Source: Candidatus Izemoplasma sp.
Lineage (GTDB): Bacteria > Bacillota_I > Bacilli_A > Izemoplasmatales > Izemoplasmataceae
Direction: 5' to 3'
DNA: 8,650 nucleotides
Assembly (NCBI GenBank): GCA_021736285.1
Contig: JAIPGE010000051.1
Location: forward strand, 1-8,650
This document shows, piece after piece, positions 5,601 through 8,650 of this stretch (position 1 is its first letter; each line of letters opens with the position of its first letter). The translations under genes were made by a program, and so were the position numbers. The notes under the pieces were generated by a model. The model ran no database searches. It was given only the letters and a program-made list of their open reading frames with translations, and was not told where the DNA came from.

Positions 5601-8523
5601 CTGTGTCTGTACCAGCACCACTGTCGCCAACAGTAACTCTAACATCACTACCTGATACATCTTGATAAGGGACTAATATAACTTCTGTACCCAAATCAAA
5701 GACTTGTTTAGAAATGGTTGCTTGTAAGATAGAAGAATCAAGTAATGTGTCTGCATCAGCAATCACAGCGTTCAAATCTAAACTATCGACATTTGCAAAA
5801 TCAGTAATGTTTAATGTTAACAAACTTTGTAGCATATTATTTAATTCAGATATTGCAACATAATTCAATGTATCGGTTGTATCTTCTATAATAATTGGAT
5901 CGCCATTCTCAGCAAAATATGGAACACTCAAGACAGCTTCTGTCCCTTCGGTTTGTTCAAACATCATTTGTGATAAGGTTGCGTGAACAAGTTTTGAATC
6001 AAAGAGGGTATTGGATTTGGTCGTGTCTAGAATTGTTGTGTCAGCTTCTGTCCCTAAATTTTGGATAATTGAGGCATCAAATGTCATATTTTCTAAGTCA
6101 GTGAATCCTAATACACCAACAGCCTTAAAGAGTTTCTTAATTTCTTCTTTACTAATGACATCTTGATTGACACTGTCAACGCTGATTGTTGCAAGGGTAC
6201 TGTTAGGAATTGTTAAAACGGTACCACCTTGATCGATAATCAAGTCACCAATTGTTGATGCCAAAATATCTGAACCAGTTAATGTATCTATGGATGTATC
6301 ACTTAAACTAAAGGCTTTTGCAATGTCAAACCCTTGGTCTTCACACGCTGTATCGCCTTCATCACAAGCGAGATCATCAACCAAAACAGCAGCAGCTTTT
6401 GCAACGGCTTTTAATTCTGAAGCGAGCAAATAATTGTTCGCATCAATAACACTATCAGGAATAATCAATGGCGTTGTACCTAAGTCCATATTTAATATAT
6501 AATCACTAATTGTTGCGACAAGTAATTCAGAATCAAAAATGGTATCAATCGTTGGGTCATCAAAGTTGGCGATAATATCCAAACTTAAATTATTAAAATC
6601 AAAATCTGTAGCAACACCAGTAATTGCATTAACAGCTTGTAAAATATTTCTAAGTTCACCGGCGGTAACTAAGTTGCCATCATCATCATAGACATCAAAC
6701 CATGTGACACCAGTGGGAACAACAACCATATCAAGACCATCAAGTCCAGCGCTGCCATCAAAAATATTTCTTAAGGCATGACTCACAATCTCAGATTTTA
6801 ATAAGACAGTAAAGTCCATATCTGATAGGGCACTAATTAATATATTAGGATCGCCTTCTTGTAACTGGCCAACGGTAATGTTGGTATTTAAAATTGCTTC
6901 AGCAACTTCACCAAAAGCTTGATATTCTTCTTCCCAGACCATACCAGCAGGAACAGTAATTATTGCACTAATTTGACCGGCTTGTTGGGCTAACAATGGT
7001 TCTAAAGCAACGTAAGCACCAAGAGTGGCAATTTCTGATTGACTTAAAGAATCAAACAAATCTCTAACTTCTGTGCCATCTAATGTCACAGTTGTTAAAT
7101 CAGTCGTATCATCCATTAATCCAGCAGTATTAACAAGATCAAATGCCGTCCCTGCAACAGCACCGAGTGTTGACAACTCACTTGCCCAGTCAATTGCATA
7201 TAACTCATCTATAGGTATCTCAAGGGGTGTTTCAAAGTAATTACTCCCAATTTCAATACCAAGTGGAATAAGCGATGTAATAAACTTACTTTCTGATAAG
7301 TTCACAAACAATGTTGTGATTTCTTCTCCAGTAATGTCACTGACATCATTGGTTTCACGATAATCAGAACTTAGGAGGACACTGAATGTGTTGGCCATTG
7401 TATCCAATTCACTACGTAATAACACTTTATCTTCATCAATATTAAAGGAGAAGATAGTATCAAACAAATAGAGATTTAATGGCACAGCATTACTATAGTT
7501 TTCATCAGTAAGCTTAATTTTATAGGTATTTTGAATAAATAGATTGTTGTTATAACCATCAATCATATTACGCGCTTCACCAATTGTTCCTTCCATATTT
7601 GTTGGAATATCAATCAGACCGGTTGCCATAGGCTTTGGTGTAATATCTTCTTGATAAAGCGGATCATAAGGATCATAATTGGTTGATAACAAATAGGTTT
7701 CAACAATTTGAGCATTGGTTGAAGTATCCTCTGGTAACAACACCAAGAAACTCTCTGTAATGTTTAAAAAGCCACCTAACAGGATAATCGAGACAAATGC
7801 TGTTAAACTACCTTTGGCTGCACCTGTAAAGGCACCAAAGATTGGTTTTTTTGCTTTCAATTTTTGTTTTTTATCAAATTTCTTTTGGTCTTTCGCAAGC
7901 CGTACTTGACCTTTTTTATGTTGTTTCTTTTCTTTACGGCTCATTTGCTTAACCATTTTTTTCATGTCTTTTTTATGACGTTTTTCTTCTTTTTTATATT
8001 TTTTAAATTGGCGATTTCCTTTTAATGTTCGTTCTTCACCATTGTAATCAAGAATAACTTGTTTTGAACTACCACTGAAAAATAAAACACGGATGATGTA
8101 AAAAACAAATCGAAAGAGAATTTGTCCAATTGTAAAATATAAAATTGCATAAATGATTTTTACAACGAATAGTGAAATCCCTGTAACAAATGAGACAAAG
8201 ACCTCATTGGTCATCGTGTCACCAACGTATTGACCAGCGTAAGATTCAACCAGTGTGAAAACTGCTCCACCTAGTGTCGTTTCGTTTGCAATCTCTGGGA
8301 GATAAGGTGCGGCCATATCAAATAAACTAGGAACTTCTAAGACCCATAGTTGATTGACAACGGCATCTATGGTAATAAAAAAGAAGCCATAGAAAAGAAC
8401 AAGCACAATTAAACTGTACAATGTTTTTCTAAGCCCTCTAAAATATCCAATTAAGAAGCCTAGACCAATAACACCAAAAAATGCAATATTAAAATATAAT
8501 TCATAATTGAGTCCTTGTGGCAT
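2638..8523 (-). CDS. Giant membrane-anchored repeat protein: CvpA-like domain, Lys-rich insert, ~17 extracellular modules
   Basis: A single intact frame of 1961 codons, not a family I can name. Residues 1-150 hold helices at ~10-28 and ~35-56 and a hydrophobic stretch at ~109-149. The motif GFLIGYFRGLRK after helix 1 resembles the G-x-x-RG turn of CvpA-family proteins (B. subtilis YshB type). Residues 154-226 are lysine-rich. Then KPIFGAFTGAAKGSL and a last helix (~238-263) recall the closing helix of CvpA. The positive-inside rule puts RGLRK and the Lys-rich segment in the cytoplasm, so residues ~264-1961 face outside. A linker to ~415 leads into tandem modules with consensus ATIS-x-Q…VP…R-x-x-VG…EI-x-AMID-x-L-x-x-LGITD…F-x-G-x-x-DL…LL-x-S. 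No signal peptide, LPxTG or other wall anchor is seen. The only cysteines are C720 and C727. The gene leads an apparent operon with the cupin. A role in surface structure, adhesion or envelope assembly is inference. Confidence 0.93.
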   Translation of the reverse strand: MPQGLNYELYFNIAFFGVIGLGFLIGYFRGLRKTLYSLIVLVLFYGFFFITIDAVVNQLWVLEVPSLFDMAAPYLPEIANETTLGGAVFTLVESYAGQYVGDTMTNEVFVSFVTGISLFVVKIIYAILYFTIGQILFRFVFYIIRVLFFSGSSKQVILDYNGEERTLKGNRQFKKYKKEEKRHKKDMKKMVKQMSRKEKKQHKKGQVRLAKDQKKFDKKQKLKAKKPIFGAFTGAAKGSLTAFVSIILLGGFLNITESFLVLLPEDTSTNAQIVETYLLSTNYDPYDPLYQEDITPKPMATGLIDIPTNMEGTIGEARNMIDGYNNNLFIQNTYKIKLTDENYSNAVPLNLYLFDTIFSFNIDEDKVLLRSELDTMANTFSVLLSSDYRETNDVSDITGEEITTLFVNLSESKFITSLIPLGIEIGSNYFETPLEIPIDELYAIDWASELSTLGAVAGTAFDLVNTAGLMDDTTDLTTVTLDGTEVRDLFDSLSQSEIATLGAYVALEPLLAQQAGQISAIITVPAGMVWEEEYQAFGEVAEAILNTNITVGQLQEGDPNILISALSDMDFTVLLKSEIVSHALRNIFDGSAGLDGLDMVVVPTGVTWFDVYDDDGNLVTAGELRNILQAVNAITGVATDFDFNNLSLDIIANFDDPTIDTIFDSELLVATISDYILNMDLGTTPLIIPDSVIDANNYLLASELKAVAKAAAVLVDDLACDEGDTACEDQGFDIAKAFSLSDTSIDTLTGSDILASTIGDLIIDQGGTVLTIPNSTLATISVDSVNQDVISKEEIKKLFKAVGVLGFTDLENMTFDASIIQNLGTEADTTILDTTKSNTLFDSKLVHATLSQMMFEQTEGTEAVLSVPYFAENGDPIIIEDTTDTLNYVAISELNNMLQSLLTLNITDFANVDSLDLNAVIADADTLLDSSILQATISKQVFDLGTEVILVPYQDVSGSDVRVTVGDSGAGTDTEYITESEIIAILDSLEILGITDINTFSGSVDLASITSDPGNITKMLLSATLHATISDQLIDQDVAGNISIPYLKEDDLTEIRKLVGPVGNEIEFIDKTEIEAMIDALDILGLTDVASFDGNVDLSLLTAGTNAATVLESSTIQATISKQIFDLGDNVVVVPYEDVDTNAIRVTVGDSGAGTETIYIKASEIEAMIDGLDILGITDVTTFSGTVDLASITSDPTNVDTLLTSATMHATISDQLIDQDVAGNITIPYFEEDDTTVVRELIGPIGNQTEFISKIEIKEVIDALNILELTDVGSFDGNVDLSLLTTGTNAEDVLKSSIIQATVSKQVLDLQGTTSGASFVVPHFAEDDTTEIRKEVGSGPTLTEYIIATELEAMIDGMDLLGITDVTTFDGSIDLTTFYDSTNRNILLGSSIMQGTISEQLIELGDGTLRIPTQDIDTNVVRIVVGDALLNTDFEYISKDEIGAMFESLEVLGITDIGTFSGTINLSNIYASADQDILLSSASMHATITKQMTDLGDATLNVPDVDVNNVSIQQTVASTLFVEKTEIKAMIEALEVLGIDDITAFNGSFDFTLLEDAADQDILLGSASIHRTITDKVIDLDDIDGLIKVPNYTQAGETPGNEIRKSVGTENYIIKNEIKALIDAFTAMGYNNLDTFGVELNSSEFFAERATILLSSTLQATLSDKLLNGTGGELIVPDTNINTTDDIRLVHSDVTYVDLTEIEALMDGLEALGLTDFGALTFDPSTVFAADFDIVLTSASLQATISNKILPNVQDETIGSGTTTLIVPTAFRETITVTGSTVDKHIEKVELKKLLESLEVLGVSDFNGGMDASTITSMTDTELDTLLFSSSVHTTVDSMMRGNPNIVVPALAENPLLTYANWDLTTRDEIKYFIQATQQVATGDFTNVNFDAAALGGLTVGQRDIVATSMIVRNMITPDLETLASNPLNPYTIQATDYMNDDTNTFLRKQAVLDIVAYYYD
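4624..5172 (-). repeat. Second copy of the 549-bp two-module tandem repeat (residues 1118-1300)
   Basis: This copy directly abuts the first and has exactly the same length (92 plus 91 residues), so it arose by in-frame tandem duplication. One near-identical stretch runs at 4682-4721 against 5231-5270, with a single base difference around CATTTCCATCAAATGAA. Most third positions elsewhere have diverged, so the duplication is not very recent. Confidence 0.88.
5173..5721 (-). repeat. First copy of a 549-bp two-module tandem repeat (residues 935-1117)
   Basis: This copy holds a 92-residue type-B module (5446-5721, with VTVGDSGAGT) followed by a 91-residue type-A module (5173-5445, with ATISDQLIDQDVAG and FDGNVDLSLLT). 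By eye its B module is about 67% and its A module about 74% identical in protein to the modules of the next copy. Neighbouring A and B modules are clearly less alike than A to A or B to B. Confidence 0.88.
6343..6366 (-). other. C-x6-C loop, the only cysteines in the giant protein (C720, C727)
   Basis: The segment CDEGDTAC sits in an acidic insertion within the module starting at 6516, between the AVAKAAAVLVDDLA helix and FDIAKAF. Both Cys codons are TGT (6364-6366 and 6343-6345). On a protein that is otherwise cysteine-free and predicted to be extracellular, the pair could form a disulfide-closed loop. The Asp/Glu-rich content would also suit a metal site. Neither is proven. Confidence 0.7.
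7735..7815 (-). other. Last membrane helix of the giant protein (residues 237-263)
   Basis: The helix runs from about residue 238 to 263 and follows the small-residue motif GAFTGAAKGS, which is like the Gly-rich lead-in to the final helix of CvpA proteins. It is the only hydrophobic stretch long enough to carry the following ~1700 residues across the membrane. It acts as the anchor. Confidence 0.75.
7846..8064 (-). other. Lysine-rich cytoplasmic insert of the giant protein (residues 154-226)
   Basis: Within 73 residues there are 26 Lys and 5 Arg, often as KK pairs three to five residues apart (FKKYKKEEKRHKKDMKK and onward), mixed with Glu, Asp and Gln. The composition suggests a long charged helix or coiled coil. 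It lies where an ordinary CvpA protein has a short cytoplasmic loop. Binding to nucleic acid, ribosomes, acidic proteins or anionic lipid are all possible; none is shown by the sequence. Confidence 0.8.
8074..8523 (-). other. CvpA-like N-terminal membrane segment of the giant protein (residues 1-150)
   Basis: The segment has two helices joined by a basic turn (GYFRGLRK, residues 26-33), an outer loop at about 57-108, and a 40-residue hydrophobic stretch that crosses the membrane at least once. The basic turn and the spacing to helix 2 resemble the start of CvpA proteins, four-helix membrane proteins of about 160-180 residues. The match rests on motif and topology, not on an alignment, so the family call is moderate. 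Confidence 0.6.
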
Positions 8524-8531
8524 AAAATCAA

Positions 8532-8540
8532 CCTCACCCT
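8532..8540 (-). promoter_or_regulatory. Ribosome binding site of the giant gene
   Basis: Read on the minus strand, AGGGTGAGG ends 8 nt before ATG 8523-8521. GAGG is the likely core. No other in-frame start with a comparable site precedes the first membrane helix, which supports this start. Confidence 0.75.
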
Positions 8541-8562
8541 TTTTAATTATATATATATTATT

Positions 8563-8577
8563 TCATAATCATTATAA
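8563..8577 (-). promoter_or_regulatory. PerR-box-like operator in the operon leader
   Basis: Read on the minus strand the site is TTATAATGATTATGA. The established PerR box is TTATAAT-n-ATTATAA, so 13 of 14 specified positions match; the single change is A to G at position 14. Against the Fur consensus TGATAAT-n-ATTATCA it matches 12 of 14. The site lies about 16-30 nt downstream of the predicted transcription start, where a bound repressor could block elongation. The surrounding DNA is AT-rich, so chance is not excluded. Confidence 0.5.
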
Positions 8578-8599
8578 ATAAAAAAACAATACACACCTT

Positions 8600-8628
8600 A
8601 TTTTAGTAGTCGTGATGAATATTGCCAA
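8600..8628 (-). promoter_or_regulatory. Sigma-A-type promoter of the giant-gene/cupin operon
   Basis: Read on the minus strand, the -35 is TTGGCA (8628-8623) and the -10 is TAAAAT (8605-8600), each 5 of 6 to consensus with an ideal 17-nt spacer. Transcription would begin near 8593, giving a leader of about 70 nt that carries the PerR-like site, an AT-rich tract with a short (TA)5 run (8548-8558) and the ribosome binding site. A further TATAAT at 8643-8638 on the same strand could be a second -10, but its -35 would lie outside the window. Confidence 0.7.
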
Positions 8629-8650
8629 TTTAGTTTTATTATACAGTAGA

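Larger units (their letters stand above)
2641..7278 (-). repeat. Tandem array of ~17 diverged modules of 82-94 residues in the giant protein
   Basis: Module starts, taken at the ATIS-type motif and read 5' to 3' on the minus strand, are 7278 and 7029 (both weakly conserved), 6783, 6516, 6258, 5982, 5721, 5445, 5172, 4896, 4623, 4341, 4068, 3813, 3546, 3297 and 3024. From the second start onward the intervals give units of 82, 89, 86, 92, 87, 92, 91, 92, 91, 94, 91, 85, 89, 83 and 91 residues. The last unit runs on to the C-terminus (128 residues). Each unit has a helix (ATISxQLxDL), a strand ending in VP, a strand around IRxxVG, an amphipathic helix (EIxAMIDxLxxLGITD), and a loop with FxGxxDL ending in LLxS. 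Conservation is highest in the middle and fades towards both ends. Confidence 0.9.

Noticed and set aside
2996..5665. Series of plus-strand open frames opposite the giant gene (for example 2996-3439, 4394-4627, 5135-5419)
   Set aside because: They recur with the module period and their translations mirror the antisense of the repeats. They lack ribosome binding sites and coding character, so they are shadows of the minus-strand gene.
2638..8523. Giant gene as a colicin or bacteriocin production system because of its CvpA resemblance
   Set aside because: CvpA-family proteins are widespread membrane proteins. No bacteriocin precursor, immunity gene or peptide exporter is visible in the window, so the name carries no functional weight here.
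8548..8558. Short TA dinucleotide run in the operon leader as a phase-variation tract
   Set aside because: Only about five TA units are present in DNA that is AT-rich throughout. The run lies downstream of the predicted promoter and is too short to call a contingency locus.
1..8650. CRISPR arrays, tRNA/rRNA genes, insertion sequences or phage attachment sites
   Set aside because: No short direct repeats with unique spacers, tRNA-like cloverleaf, transposase frame or terminal inverted repeats were seen. The only tandem repeats are the coding modules of the giant protein.

Overview
The window reads as a low-GC (by eye about 35-37%) bacterium of the Bacillota/Mycoplasmatota side. It carries the Gram-positive replicase PolC, AT-rich promoters and leaders, and strong AGGAGG-type ribosome binding sites. 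Trp is encoded by TGG in the genes read, and TGA is not read through. This argues against the Mycoplasma/Spiroplasma code and fits standard-code lineages such as Acholeplasma or Izemoplasma relatives, or other low-GC Bacillota. The exact taxon is an inference and is not proven here.

Layout. (1) 1-1266, plus strand: the last 421 codons of polC, entering from the left edge, followed by a 15-bp hairpin. (2) 1314-2250, plus strand: a promoter, then a ten-helix EamA/DMT-family transporter of unknown substrate. (3) 2224-2257: a hairpin that serves as a shared convergent terminator; it contains the transporter's stop codon. (4) 2261-8523, minus strand: an apparent two-gene operon. Its first gene encodes a 1961-residue membrane-anchored repeat protein and its second a 115-residue tetra-His cupin; the gap between them is 29 bp. 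(5) 8524-8650: the operon's leader and promoter, with a 15-bp site matching the PerR box at 13 of 14 specified positions.

The giant protein is the most unusual item. Its first ~260 residues look like a CvpA-type four-helix membrane domain. The loop before the last helix is expanded by a ~75-residue lysine-rich segment (26 Lys in residues 154-226). After the last helix come about 1700 residues, predicted to lie outside the cell, built almost wholly from about 17 tandem modules of 82-94 residues. Four of these form a two-module (183-residue, exactly 549-bp) unit repeated head to tail. The only two cysteines in the protein sit in one module as a C-x6-C pair. I do not recognise this architecture as a named family.

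The cupin closely resembles the small Mn-binding cupin TM1459 of Thermotoga, with all four metal-ligand histidines present. A PerR-like operator ahead of an operon that ends in a metal cupin suggests that peroxide or metal status may control a surface protein. That link is inference.
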